In this document: piece by piece, positions 36,142-44,063 of the stretch
Layout of the letters: each line of letters begins with the position of its first letter
Position numbering within the stretch: position 1 is the first letter of the stretch
Program-made: the position numbers and the translations under genes
NCBI RefSeq assembly: GCF_001039275.2
Contig: NZ_CP030117.1
Location: 4,558,501-4,622,500, forward strand
DNA: 64,000 bases
DNA from: Brevibacillus brevis
GTDB taxonomy: Bacteria > Bacillota > Bacilli > Brevibacillales > Brevibacillaceae
Reading direction: 5' to 3'
Notes under the pieces: model-generated
Seen by the model: only the letters and a program-made list of their open reading frames with translations
Database searches by the model: none
Told to the model about the DNA's origin: nothing

Positions 36142-36154
36142 GCTGCCCTCCTGC

Positions 36155-36556
36155 CTACATTTCTACCGGAAGCCATTCGAGTTCGGTCGGCTCCCCTTTT
36201 TCACATGTTCTGAGCAAATCTCCGCACAAAGGAACAACCTGCTCAAGCGGAACACACCAGGAAAGGGGAAAGGCAACCTCACTACCCTCGATGACGAGCG
36301 TGGACATCACCGCCGATTGCTTGTCTGCCGCAAGGACAAAGTGCTGCTCAACCGGCTCGTGTTCTTTCCATTGCACCAATACTTTGCCGTTGTTCCCGCC
36401 TGCCACGACCAAATCCACATGGTCTCCATATGCAGCGTGAACTAACGTCCGCGTTACTCCATCCAATTGAGCGATTTCCTTCAACACTTCATGCCAAGCT
36501 ACATGCTTTTGCTCCATTCCACTTCCATCTGTATACATACGCCAGTCGTTTAACAT
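36155..36556 (-). CDS. Hypothetical protein, 133 residues
   Basis: No family recognised with confidence. The product is a soluble, mixed alpha/beta protein rich in Val and Glu, with a beta-hairpin-like HVDLVVAGGNNGKVLVQWKEHE segment near the middle. That arrangement recalls small single-domain immunity proteins, but no toxin gene is adjacent. It lies 13 nt upstream of the AEC transporter gene on the same strand and is probably translated from the same message. Confidence 0.7.
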   Translation of the reverse strand: MLNDWRMYTDGSGMEQKHVAWHEVLKEIAQLDGVTRTLVHAAYGDHVDLVVAGGNNGKVLVQWKEHEPVEQHFVLAADKQSAVMSTLVIEGSEVAFPLSWCVPLEQVVPLCGDLLRTCEKGEPTELEWLPVEM

Positions 36557-36764
36557 GATGATTGACTCCTTTTATCGGTGCGCTCTCCTATGAAGAACAA
36601 GCACGTCATTGCTTGTAGGCCTTTCAATTCGTACTAATTGTACGCTTCTTGTCGAGGAACCTCAACCACTACTTCTGCGCCAAGTTTCGTCTCATGCACA
36701 TACCTCCCACATGAATGGAGAATCTTAAAAGAGAGAAGAAGTGTAAACGTTACTGTAGGGGTGG

Positions 36765-36970
36765 AGAGGAAACAGGAGAAAACGCTCAGCTTCTAGGTTC
36801 ACCCGCTGTGGGCTTGACTGCCCGGCTCCATGAAAAAAAGCGAAACCCGCGTCCAAAGTCGTCCATTCAGGAGGCGCCTCAGAGGTGGACGCTAAGAGCT
36901 TGTTTCTCTTTTTTTCATTGCGCCTCGGTCGGTGTCCCTAAGATCTTCGCTTATTTCTCCTATTTCCTCT
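36765..36970. repeat. Imperfect palindromic element A, 206 bp
   Basis: The ends pair over 17 bp with one mismatch (AGAGGAAACAGGAGAAA at 36765-36781 against 36954-36970). Inside, 36830-36846 pairs with 36902-36918 (17 bp, one mismatch), GCGTCCA (36849-36855) with TGGACGC (36886-36892), and GAGGCGCCTC (36871-36880) is a palindrome near the centre. As RNA it would fold into one long hairpin. Non-coding; possibly a MITE-like repeat or a structured RNA. Confidence 0.65.
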
Positions 36971-37040
36971 ACAAGCTGTCAGTTTGATTCGATTTTTTAA
37001 TGCCTTAATAGACGGAAGATCGTAATCCGTTACGACAGAG

Positions 37041-37230
37041 AAGAATATTTCCAGACGTAGCGACTTGTGGAGTCCTACCGAGCTCCGAAGCGATTAGCGG
37101 GCAAAAGAAACGCAACGTGCCCACACGACGAAGCGGCTACCACTTTTGCGTTTCCCCGCTAATTGCTTCGGAGCGGACAGTCTCAGCCCCCAGCAGGACG
37201 GAGCCTGGAGCCTAGACTGGAAATATTCTT
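37041..37230. repeat. Imperfect palindromic element B, 190 bp
   Basis: The ends are a perfect 14-bp inverted repeat AAGAATATTTCCAG (37041-37054 and 37217-37230). An inner 20-bp arm, GCTCCGAAGCGATTAGCGGG at 37082-37101, pairs with 37155-37174 with one G:T-type mismatch. GCAAAAG/CTTTTGC pairs closer to the centre. The outer ~30 bp between arms differ, as in compensatory drift or a bulged hairpin. Non-coding. Confidence 0.7.
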
Positions 37231-37304
37231 TTCCCCACCGCAGCTACATAGAACCTTGTCCCTTCTAATTCTTAGTAATCAAATGGGATTTAACAATTTA
37301 AAGA

Positions 37305-37333
37305 TTGACAAAGGCATGAACGACCACTACTAT
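37305..37333 (+). promoter_or_regulatory. Sigma-A promoter of the cystine-type importer
   Basis: TTGACA (37305-37310), 17-nt spacer, TACTAT (37328-37333), 39 nt before the first binding-protein start. Confidence 0.7.
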
Positions 37334-37372
37334 GTATCCATGAAATCCGATTAACATAAAGGGGATTACAAC

Positions 37373-38200
37373 ATGAAAAAAGTCATTCTGTCTACCTTAC
37401 TATCTTGTCTGCTACTGGGAATGGTTGGATGCAGCACTTCCGGTTCTCCTTCTCAGCCAAATCATACAACCCCGCCTGCTGATCAAGCAGCTTCGCAAAA
37501 TTTGCTGGAAAAAGTGAAAGCCGAGAAGAAGCTCGTTATTGGTACGGAAGGTACATACTCTCCGTTTACGTACCATGATCAGTCGGGCAAATTGACCGGG
37601 TATGATGTGGAGGTTGTCACAGAAGTTGCCAAGCGACTCGGTGTAGAGCCTGTGTTCCAGGAAACCCAGTGGGATGCCATGTTTGCAGGACTCGACTCCA
37701 AGCGCTTTGACGTCATTGCCAATCAGGTAGGAATCCGTCCTGACCGTCAGGAAAAGTACGATTTCTCCAAGCCATATACGATTTCCCGTGCGGTTTTGGT
37801 CACGCACAAGGACAATAACACCGTCAAAGACTTCAAGGATATCAAAGGGTTAAAAGCCGGACAATCCATGACCAGTAACTACGCTGACCTCGCACGCGCC
37901 AATGAGGCGGAAATCGTCGGTGTAGACAACTTCAATCAGGCAATTGACTTGATCGCACAAAAACGAGTGGACGTTGTGCTTAACGATAATTTGTCGGTGC
38001 TTGATTTTCTGAAACAAAAGCCGGATACGCCAATCAAAGTCGTGGCAAAAAATGCAGATGGCCAACCAACCGCTTTCATGTTCCGTAAAGGAAGCACAGA
38101 ACTGACCGACGCGATTAACAAGGTGCTCGATGAGATGCAGCAGGACGGCACCCTTTCCAAAATTTCCATCAAATGGTTCGGCGAGGATATCACGAAGTAA
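37373..38200 (+). CDS. tcyA: Amino acid ABC transporter binding lipoprotein, TcyA-like, copy 1
   Basis: A 275-residue periplasmic-type binding protein anchored as a lipoprotein (signal peptide with lipobox LGMVGC, Cys near residue 21). The SBP_bac_3 domain begins at about residue 50 with GTEGTYSPFTYHD and carries ETQWDAMFAGLDSKRFDV, which matches B. subtilis TcyA (cystine) closely. It delivers the amino acid, probably L-cystine, to the permease encoded downstream. AAAGGGGATTACA precedes the ATG. A second, very similar gene follows at once, so the system has two binding proteins, perhaps with different affinities. Confidence 0.87.
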   Translation: MKKVILSTLLSCLLLGMVGCSTSGSPSQPNHTTPPADQAASQNLLEKVKAEKKLVIGTEGTYSPFTYHDQSGKLTGYDVEVVTEVAKRLGVEPVFQETQWDAMFAGLDSKRFDVIANQVGIRPDRQEKYDFSKPYTISRAVLVTHKDNNTVKDFKDIKGLKAGQSMTSNYADLARANEAEIVGVDNFNQAIDLIAQKRVDVVLNDNLSVLDFLKQKPDTPIKVVAKNADGQPTAFMFRKGSTELTDAINKVLDEMQQDGTLSKISIKWFGEDITK

Positions 38201-38280
38201 TACTTACTCATTGACAAAATTGTCTGTCCCTTTTAGTATGATCCTATTCAATTTCACATCGGTTTAGTGGGGGTTAATTT

Positions 38281-39114
38281 ATGAAAAAACTATTATTTTC
38301 CCTTCTCGCTTCCACTCTGTTAGTCGCATTGGCAGGTTGCGGGTCGTCTCCAACGGGACAACCACCGCAAAATAGTGCCGCTCCTGCCCCAACAGAAGAG
38401 AAAACAGAACCAAACTTGTTGGAAAAAGTAAAAGCTGACGGTAAAATTCTGATCGGAACGGAGGGCACATACGCGCCGTTTACGTTCCACGATCAGTCTG
38501 GCAAGCTGACGGGCTATGATGTTGAAGTCGTGACAGAGGTAGCGAAGCGCATCGGTGTTGCGCCTGTGTTTCAAGAAACACAATGGGATGCGATGTTCGC
38601 GGGTCTAGACTCCAAGCGCTTTGATGTGGTAGCGAATCAGGTAGGCATTCGCCCTGATCGTCAGGAAAAATACGACTTCTCCAATCCATATACCGTATCC
38701 ACAGCGGTCCTCGTCACCCATAAAGACAACACGACCGTAAAAGGCTTCGAGGATATTAAAGGTCTGAGGGCAGCACAAACATTGACGAGCAACCTCACAG
38801 ATATCGCAAAGAAAAACGGAGCGGAAATTGTCGGTGTGGAAGGCTTTAACCAAGCGATTGACCTGCTTGTTTCCAAGCGTGTAGACATTACGATCAACGA
38901 TGGGATTTCCCTGTTGGACTTCATGAAGCAAAAGCCTGATGTTCCTATCAAAATAATCGCAAAAGATCCGAACGTAGCGAAAAACGGCTTCCTCTTCCGC
39001 AAGGGCAGCACAGAGCTGGTTGATGCATTCAACAAAGCACTGGATGACATGACGAAAGATGGTACCCTCGCAAAAATATCAGAGAAATGGTTTGGTGCAG
39101 ATGTCTCTAAGTAG
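38281..39114 (+). CDS. tcyA: Amino acid ABC transporter binding lipoprotein, TcyA-like, copy 2
   Basis: A 277-residue paralogue of the preceding gene. It has a signal peptide with lipobox LVALAGC and the same domain core (GTEGTYAPFTFHD, ETQWDAMFAGLDSKRFDVVANQVG). The two proteins look roughly 70% identical by eye, differing mostly in the linker after the lipid Cys and in the second lobe, where ligand specificity may differ. The gene's last 14 nt overlap the start of the permease gene. Tandem duplication with later divergence is the simplest explanation. Confidence 0.88.
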   Translation: MKKLLFSLLASTLLVALAGCGSSPTGQPPQNSAAPAPTEEKTEPNLLEKVKADGKILIGTEGTYAPFTFHDQSGKLTGYDVEVVTEVAKRIGVAPVFQETQWDAMFAGLDSKRFDVVANQVGIRPDRQEKYDFSNPYTVSTAVLVTHKDNTTVKGFEDIKGLRAAQTLTSNLTDIAKKNGAEIVGVEGFNQAIDLLVSKRVDITINDGISLLDFMKQKPDVPIKIIAKDPNVAKNGFLFRKGSTELVDAFNKALDDMTKDGTLAKISEKWFGADVSK

Positions 39115-39796
39115 CTTCTTTGAAAACCCAGAACGCCTGAACCGATGGATCGATATCGCGCAAAGCTCCTTTCTTCCTCTGTTGAAAGGAGCCTTGCTCT
39201 ATTCTTTGACAATCGCCATCGCATCCTTTTTCATTGGTCTGATCATTGCGGTTCTCACTGCGCTGGCACGTCTATCCGGCATAAAGCCGCTGATTGCCAT
39301 CTCGCGCTTTTATGTATCGATTATCCGCGGTACCCCTTTACTGGTCCAATTGTTCATTATTTTTTATGGCTTGCCGAGCATCGGCTTGATGATCGATCCG
39401 ATACCGTCGGCAATCATCGGCTTCTCTCTCAGCGTCGGTGCCTACTCCTCTGAGGTGGTACGTGCCGCTATCTTGTCCATTCACAAAGGGCAATGGGAAG
39501 CAGCCTACTCACTGGGGATGACCTACTGGCAAGCACTGCGCAGAGTCGTGCTCCCACAGGCAGCTCGTGTCTCCATTCCTCCTTTGTCCAACTCGTTTAT
39601 TAGTTTGGTCAAGGATACTTCCCTGGCTTCGGTCGTTCTGGTACCAGAGATGTTTCGCAAAGCCCAAGAAGTCGTCGCTGCTACATATGAGCCGCTGCTG
39701 GTCTATGCGGAAGCGGCCCTTATTTACTGGGTGATTTGCTTCGTACTCTCCATTATTCAGGATCGCATCGAAAACAAGCTGGACCGCTATGTCTAA
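39101..39796 (+). CDS. tcyB: Amino acid ABC transporter permease, TcyB-like
   Basis: A 231-residue membrane subunit of the polar amino acid uptake family (HisM/GlnP type) with five or six helices. The RGTPLLVQLFIIFYGLPSIG segment near residue 75 and the ATPase-docking loop EAAYSLGMTYWQALRRVVLP near 130 are characteristic. The ATG at 39101 lies inside the end of the preceding binding-protein gene (14-nt overlap), indicating coupled translation; a longer in-frame start would overlap further and has no site. With the next gene it makes a cystine-type importer. Confidence 0.88.
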   Translation: MSLSSFFENPERLNRWIDIAQSSFLPLLKGALLYSLTIAIASFFIGLIIAVLTALARLSGIKPLIAISRFYVSIIRGTPLLVQLFIIFYGLPSIGLMIDPIPSAIIGFSLSVGAYSSEVVRAAILSIHKGQWEAAYSLGMTYWQALRRVVLPQAARVSIPPLSNSFISLVKDTSLASVVLVPEMFRKAQEVVAATYEPLLVYAEAALIYWVICFVLSIIQDRIENKLDRYV

Positions 39797-39813
39797 AAAG
39801 CAGGTGAAAACGT

Positions 39814-40548
39814 ATGATTACGATTACGGATGTGCATAAACAATTCAACACCTTACATGTACTCAAAGGCATTTCCCTCTCCGTGGAAAAAGGAAAGGTA
39901 GTCGTTATCATCGGTCCTTCAGGCTCCGGGAAAACAACCTTGCTTCGCTGCCTGAATGCACTCGAGGTTCCGACTAGCGGCAGCGTCCAAATCGGCGACG
40001 TCAAGCTGGACTTTTCCAAAAAAGTAGAGAGAACGAGCATTCCGAAGCTGCGAAAGCAGACCGGGATGGTGTTTCAAAACTACAATCTATTCCCGCACAT
40101 GACAGCCGTTGAAAATGTGATGGAGGGACCTGTCACTGTCAAAAAAGAAGACAAAGAAAAAGCACGTGCGAAAGCCGCTGCTCTCCTGACAAAAGTAGGG
40201 CTCGGTGACAAGCTCGACCATTATCCAGCGCAGTTGTCTGGTGGACAACAGCAGCGTGTAGGGATTGCTCGGGCACTGGCGATGGACCCGCAAGTCATGC
40301 TATTTGACGAGCCTACCTCCGCCCTGGACCCGGAGCTCGTTGGCGAAGTGTTAAAGGTGATGAAAGAGCTTGCCCAGGAAGGGATGACGATGATCGTCGT
40401 CACGCATGAGATGGGATTCGCTCGGGAAGTTGCCGACGAGGTTATTTTCATGGACCAAGGCGTCATCGTGGAACGAGATACACCTTCCCATTTGTTCGCA
40501 AAACCGCGTGAGGAACGCACACGTCAGTTTTTGCAGCATTTGAAGTAG
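39814..40548 (+). CDS. tcyC: Amino acid ABC transporter ATPase, TcyC-like
   Basis: A 244-residue ATPase of the polar amino acid family. Walker [10 protein letters not shown] near 34, Q-loop in [14 protein letters not shown] near 84, signature [16 protein letters not shown] near 137, Walker [21 protein letters not shown] near 160, switch His in VVTHEMGFA near 195. It resembles B. subtilis TcyC throughout, including the insertion [19 protein letters not shown] after the Walker A region. It completes the four-gene transport operon, which ends at the terminator just downstream. Confidence 0.92.
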   Translation: MITITDVHKQFNTLHVLKGISLSVEKGKVVVIIGPSGSGKTTLLRCLNALEVPTSGSVQIGDVKLDFSKKVERTSIPKLRKQTGMVFQNYNLFPHMTAVENVMEGPVTVKKEDKEKARAKAAALLTKVGLGDKLDHYPAQLSGGQQQRVGIARALAMDPQVMLFDEPTSALDPELVGEVLKVMKELAQEGMTMIVVTHEMGFAREVADEVIFMDQGVIVERDTPSHLFAKPREERTRQFLQHLK

Positions 40549-40556
40549 TGACGAGA

Positions 40557-40595
40557 AAAAGACTCTGTCTCTTGTATAAGAGCACAGAGTCTTTT
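40557..40595. terminator. Bidirectional terminator
   Basis: AAAAGACTCTGT pairs with ACAGAGTCTTTT, with an inner TCTT/AAGA. It ends the tcy operon on plus and the YjcZ-like gene on minus. Confidence 0.85.
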
Positions 40596-40608
40596 CTTTA
40601 CAAGTACC

Positions 40609-40704
40609 TTAATCATCAATAAAGCAAATCACTAGGAAAATAATAATGAGAATCCAAATGAACCCGCCACCAAAAAAGCCGAAGCCGCCGCGATCGCAAC
40701 CCAT
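40609..40704 (-). CDS. YjcZ-like hydrophobic micro-protein, 31 residues
   Basis: ATG at 40704 is preceded on the minus strand by an AGGTGAGG-type site 7-8 nt upstream. The product starts MGCDRGGFGFFGGGFIWIL, then a hydrophobic stretch rich in Ile, Phe and Val, and ends FIDD. A glycine-rich head joined to one short membrane helix is the pattern of the YjcZ/sporulation micro-proteins of Bacillales, which are often missed in annotation. The gene is followed directly by the shared terminator. Expression in sporulation is family knowledge, not shown here. Confidence 0.7.
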   Translation of the reverse strand: MGCDRGGFGFFGGGFIWILIIIFLVICFIDD

Positions 40705-41074
40705 GATCTTCCTCACCTCTCATAGAAATCAGATGGACGCACCGATCTGCTGGCAAGGATCAGTACACATTCAGCTTATGACAGCCGCATCTCTCCTGTA
40801 TGGATGCCTGTCTATCCCAGCGATTAAAAAGAAAAAAACGGGTGCTTGCCCTCCGTATATATATAAAGCCTAAAATTAACAAATGCTTCATGTTCTCTCT
40901 ACTCTTCCTTAACATCAGACAACTATCATGAATGTGTCAGACCCTACGATGGACATTACGTCCTCCATTTCCGCCCGAATAGCCCCCTTCTACATCGGGC
41001 GGGCTTTTTTTCTTTGCCGCAAACCTATAAAATATGGATAAATAGACCATTTTCAGCGGAGAGAGGGATCATTT
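40705..41074. other. Non-coding region with an orphan terminator
   Basis: Apart from the upstream region of the YjcZ-like gene, it holds a plus-strand terminator: CCGCCCGA (40971-40978) pairs with TCGGGCGG (40995-41002) and runs into GC then T7. No plus-strand gene lies before it after the tcy operon terminator, so it may end a small RNA. No good promoter was seen. The region before 40890 includes a TTTTTAATCGCTGGGATAG stretch of no recognised role. Confidence 0.5.
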
Positions 41075-41449
41075 GTGGAAGGCTATAAACAGGCGTTAGC
41101 GCAATATATTGACGCTACTAATACACATGACTTTGACAATGTAGAAAAAATGCTTCATCCGAATGCCATTTACTGGTTTTCCAACAAGACTTGTACATCC
41201 ATGAGTGAGATCCGCGCTTATTTTGAAAATGCATGGCATCTGATCAAGGATGAAGTCTATGCGGCTACGGATGTCCAGTGGATTGCTATCGATCAAAGGT
41301 CCGCTAGCTGTGTATATACGTATCAATACCAAGGCTATTACAACGGGGAATTCGTCACGGGAAGTGGTAGAGCCACGAATATTTTTACGAAAACAGAGAC
41401 AGATGAATGGAAGCTCATTCATGAGCATTTGAGCGGCAAAGTTGAGTAA
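41075..41449 (+). CDS. SnoaL-like/NTF2-fold protein
   Basis: A 124-residue protein of the nuclear-transport-factor-2-like fold (SnoaL-like). The opening helix AQYIDATNTHDFDNVEKMLHPNAIYWF and closing TNIFTKTETDEWKLIHEHLS are typical of the family, in which members act as isomerases, cyclases or stress proteins or have no known activity. GTG at 41075 follows GAGAGAGGG. Monocistronic, ended by a hairpin and T run. No function can be inferred from neighbours. Confidence 0.8.
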   Translation: MEGYKQALAQYIDATNTHDFDNVEKMLHPNAIYWFSNKTCTSMSEIRAYFENAWHLIKDEVYAATDVQWIAIDQRSASCVYTYQYQGYYNGEFVTGSGRATNIFTKTETDEWKLIHEHLSGKVE

Positions 41450-41460
41450 GCCCAAAAAGA

Positions 41461-41533
41461 AAAGCCTCACTAGGTAGCAAGGCTTTCTTGGTAAGTCGAG
41501 ACCCCACGTGCAAGGGGTCTCGTATTGTTTTTT
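41461..41533. terminator. Paired terminators between convergent genes
   Basis: A weak AAAGCC/GGCTTT stem (41461-41486) is followed by TTCTTTTT on the minus strand and serves the nucleotidyltransferase gene. CGAGACCCC/GGGGTCTCG (41497-41522), a perfect 9-bp stem followed by GTTTTTT on plus, serves the SnoaL-like gene. Confidence 0.7.
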
Positions 41534-41538
41534 ATCGA

Positions 41539-42309
41539 TTAGAAAGGGATTCGTTCTGAATGAATCACATACTGATGCTGTGCAGCCCACTCTTGAAGAC
41601 CCTCCCAGAATGCTTCGCAAGCGCTAACGATTTTTGCTGGATCAGTCAGATCTCCCGTCATCACCAATCTGGCTACCTGATCGAATCCAGCCGGACGATG
41701 CGGCAACTCCAGTGCTTCCGGCAAAACCTTGGCCCCAGTCGAGTAAAGCTGTCGGTTATGCAGCCCGATCAACATCGCACCGTATTGGGCAAACTCCATA
41801 GCCAAGTAGGGCAGATAGGTATGCGGGCCGTTTAGATTTACGTTTCGCAACTTACCTATAAACTCGTACATTTCCCCTACGAGAATACCGTTGATTCCCT
41901 CTGTGAACTCTTCCTTCGATGGTGATTCTGCTGCTTTTTTGAGCGTTTCAAAAAAGCCCTTCGGATCGTACAGACTCAGCGGAGAAAAGAAGGGGCCATG
42001 TGTCAGCGGCCAATCATCCTCGACCGTAGCGGCAATGTTCAGCAAAACATCTGCACTGCACACATTCACTTCAGCCTTCCAAGGTCCTGCTGACCATTCG
42101 TAGCTAAATTCTATTTCTTCCCCTGATTCTTCTAGTACACAAAACATCTCGATATCCGAGTAAGGGCCGTCTGTCCCTCGAGAAATGGAACCATACACCC
42201 CAATGGCCAGAACCTTTTCTTTGTACACTTCCTGTAATCTCGCAGCAATTTCTTGGCAGGTTTGCAATCGTTCACTTCGAGATATTTGTACAGGTCCATT
42301 CATGTTCAT
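41539..42309 (-). CDS. Aminoglycoside O-nucleotidyltransferase, ANT(4')-I family
   Basis: A 256-residue enzyme very like the kanamycin nucleotidyltransferase of Staphylococcus (ANT(4')-Ia, AadD). The match runs over the whole length, for example GVYGSISRGTDGPYSDIEM with the metal-binding aspartate, WPLTHGPFFS, LNGPHTYLP, GAMLIGLHNR and the C-terminal SERIPF. Glu residues equivalent to 142 and 145 of the staphylococcal enzyme are kept (GEMYEF). It would transfer AMP to the 4'-hydroxyl of kanamycin, tobramycin or amikacin. ATG 42309 follows AAGGGAG; an ATG two codons later is possible. No mobile element is visible near it, so it looks like a chromosomal gene of the host; activity is not shown. 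Confidence 0.88.
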   Translation of the reverse strand: MNMNGPVQISRSERLQTCQEIAARLQEVYKEKVLAIGVYGSISRGTDGPYSDIEMFCVLEESGEEIEFSYEWSAGPWKAEVNVCSADVLLNIAATVEDDWPLTHGPFFSPLSLYDPKGFFETLKKAAESPSKEEFTEGINGILVGEMYEFIGKLRNVNLNGPHTYLPYLAMEFAQYGAMLIGLHNRQLYSTGAKVLPEALELPHRPAGFDQVARLVMTGDLTDPAKIVSACEAFWEGLQEWAAQHQYVIHSERIPF

Positions 42310-42474
42310 TTACGTACATCTCCCTTGATATATTGTGGGGTGAGCTGACACAAATACATGAATGGAGGACCTCGGGATTAACGGGGGACTTTTTTTGGAT
42401 GCATGTGAACTTCCTCCCATCTAGCAGATCGTAACGTTCGTAATGATAAGCATTTTACCAAAGAAAGGAAAACC

Positions 42475-43398
42475 TTACGAGTGATTTTTATTCGTGGTGG
42501 GAGCATGGGCGTTGTCGATGGCCGATTGAATATATGCTTGTAGCGTATCGATGAAGGTACGAGCGGCGAACCCCATATATTTGTCCTTGCGATAAACCAG
42601 ACAGATATCTTGGCTGGGTGTCGGATGCAAGAGGTTGATGATCGCAATCTCATCGTCGTTTACGTTTTGCAACAATAAACTAGGCAGGATACAGCCCCCG
42701 ATCCCCTTTTTTACAAGAGTCAAAAGAGACAGGAGCGTGGTCGTTTCGATATGAGGCTGCAAGCGAAAGCCTTCCTGTATGCAATAGCGATTGATGAGCT
42801 GTCTCGCTTGATGATCCGGCGGAAACATCACCATTTTTACATCTTGAAGCTGATCAAACTTGATTGCCTTTTCCTTTGCAAGTGGATGTGCGGGATGAAC
42901 CGCCAATGCAAACTCTTCGTGAAAAAGCGGAATGACAGTGATTCTCTCATCAGGCTCAGGTAACACAGTCACGCCCAAATCAATCTCACCGGATATGATT
43001 TGCTCTACTATTCTTGTAGACTCCATGACGGATAAGGATGTTTTGGGATACAAGCGGTGGAATTCTACAAGCAGAGCATCAAACAACAAATCGGCATCGC
43101 CAGGCAGGACACCGATTGTGAGCGTGCCCCCTTCGTTGTTTTTCATGGCTGCAATCGCTTCGCGTGCGTAGTCGATATGGGAAAAAACATGCCGACTCTG
43201 TTCCAGCAATACCTTTCCTGCTTCCGTCAGCTTGATTCGCTTCCCTAAGCGGTCAAACAGCGGGACACCCAGCTCACTCTCTAAAAACTTGATTTGCTGG
43301 CTGAGATTAGACTGCGAGGTACACAGCTTTTCTGAGGCCCGGGAAAAATGCATTTCCTCACATATTGCCATAAAATACTCCAATTGCCTGAGCTCCAT
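42475..43398 (-). CDS. LysR-family transcriptional regulator (CynR/GltC-like)
   Basis: A 307-residue regulator with an N-terminal winged helix (about 1-60; MHFSRASEKLCTSQSNLSQQI) and a two-lobed LysR substrate domain (about 90-295). The ATG at 43398 is selected because AGAGGTGAAGC precedes it; upstream in-frame starts are not supported. It is divergent from the DinB-family gene (145-bp shared upstream region), so it probably controls that gene and itself. Effector unknown. Confidence 0.88.
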   Translation of the reverse strand: MELRQLEYFMAICEEMHFSRASEKLCTSQSNLSQQIKFLESELGVPLFDRLGKRIKLTEAGKVLLEQSRHVFSHIDYAREAIAAMKNNEGGTLTIGVLPGDADLLFDALLVEFHRLYPKTSLSVMESTRIVEQIISGEIDLGVTVLPEPDERITVIPLFHEEFALAVHPAHPLAKEKAIKFDQLQDVKMVMFPPDHQARQLINRYCIQEGFRLQPHIETTTLLSLLTLVKKGIGGCILPSLLLQNVNDDEIAIINLLHPTPSQDICLVYRKDKYMGFAARTFIDTLQAYIQSAIDNAHAPTTNKNHS

Positions 43399-43543
43399 TG
43401 CTTCACCTCTTGCGACCATTATCATTTTTACTAATCATTCTAATCAGAAAAGCATGATTGTTGCGATTTCCCCTACGACGTACACTTTAGTTGACGGTAA
43501 GATTGCTGTCAATCACAGGAAAATGATAGGGAGGTTTTGTCTC

Positions 43544-44023
43544 ATGTCTCAAAGCATGATCACTACAGCCACATCCGTTCGTCAAATTGGCCTGCAACAG
43601 ATTCCCATGATTCCTGAGGAGCTATTGGATGTTCAATCCCCCGCTTTTTCAAATACACTTCGCTGGAATATCGGGCATATCGTCTTTTGTTTTCAGCATT
43701 TCCTGTCCATCGGCTTGCCTTACCAATCTGACCTGCCCGCTTCTTACGCTACTTTTTTTCAGACAGGAACGAAGCCTTCTGACTGGACGACTGCACCACC
43801 CTCGAAAGATGAGCTGTTTCACTACTTGTCTGTACAGCTTGAACGGTTGGCCTCCGTGACCCCTGACGAGCTAGAGGCAGCTTTGCCGGCCCCCATTACA
43901 ATGGGTCCCTTCCAGTTTACGACGGTAGGAGAAGTCTTTAACTTTGCCGTCATGCACGAGTCCATTCATCTGGGGATCATTTCAAGCATGGTAAAAGTCG
44001 CAGGACTGGAAGCAGCCAGATAA
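43544..44023 (+). CDS. DinB-family protein (DinB_2/YfiT-like)
   Basis: A 159-residue four-helix-bundle protein. RWNIGHIVFCFQH and HESIHLGIISSM supply the three conserved His residues that bind a divalent metal in DinB/YfiT proteins. Family members are thiol S-transferases (bacillithiol transferases) or have unknown function. ATG at 43544 follows GGGAGG at 43529-43534; a long upstream extension in frame runs across the promoter of the divergent LysR gene and is not coding. Together with the divergent LysR regulator it may form a small regulated detoxification unit (inference). Confidence 0.83.
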   Translation: MSQSMITTATSVRQIGLQQIPMIPEELLDVQSPAFSNTLRWNIGHIVFCFQHFLSIGLPYQSDLPASYATFFQTGTKPSDWTTAPPSKDELFHYLSVQLERLASVTPDELEAALPAPITMGPFQFTTVGEVFNFAVMHESIHLGIISSMVKVAGLEAAR

Positions 44024-44028
44024 TCACG

Positions 44029-44060
44029 AAAAAACGAGACCTTCCCATGGTCTCGTTTTC
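44029..44060. terminator. Bidirectional terminator
   Basis: AAAACGAGACC (44031-44041) pairs with GGTCTCGTTTT (44049-44059) around a 7-nt loop. Shared by the DinB gene and the convergent DUF3841 gene. Confidence 0.85.
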
Positions 44061-44063
44061 CCA

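Larger units (their letters stand above)
36557..37304. other. Long non-coding stretch with two ~200 bp palindromes
   Basis: No credible reading frame with a ribosome binding site. The region contains two separate imperfect palindromes, 36765-36970 and 37041-37230, listed below; 70 bp separate them. The remaining parts are unremarkable upstream sequence of the AEC operon and of the tcyA-like gene. Confidence 0.7.

Noticed and set aside
39059-39100. Earlier start for the TcyB-like permease
   Set aside because: Would overlap the binding-protein gene by 56 nt with no site; the ATG at 39101 fits family length.
43232-43543. Long N-terminal extension of the DinB-family frame
   Set aside because: It runs antisense through the LysR gene start and promoter; the GGGAGG before 43544 marks the true start.
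43399-43543. Fur- or LysR-like AT-rich hexamers (AATGATTAG, AATGATAATGG)
   Set aside because: No clean palindrome; match to Fur consensus too weak to list.
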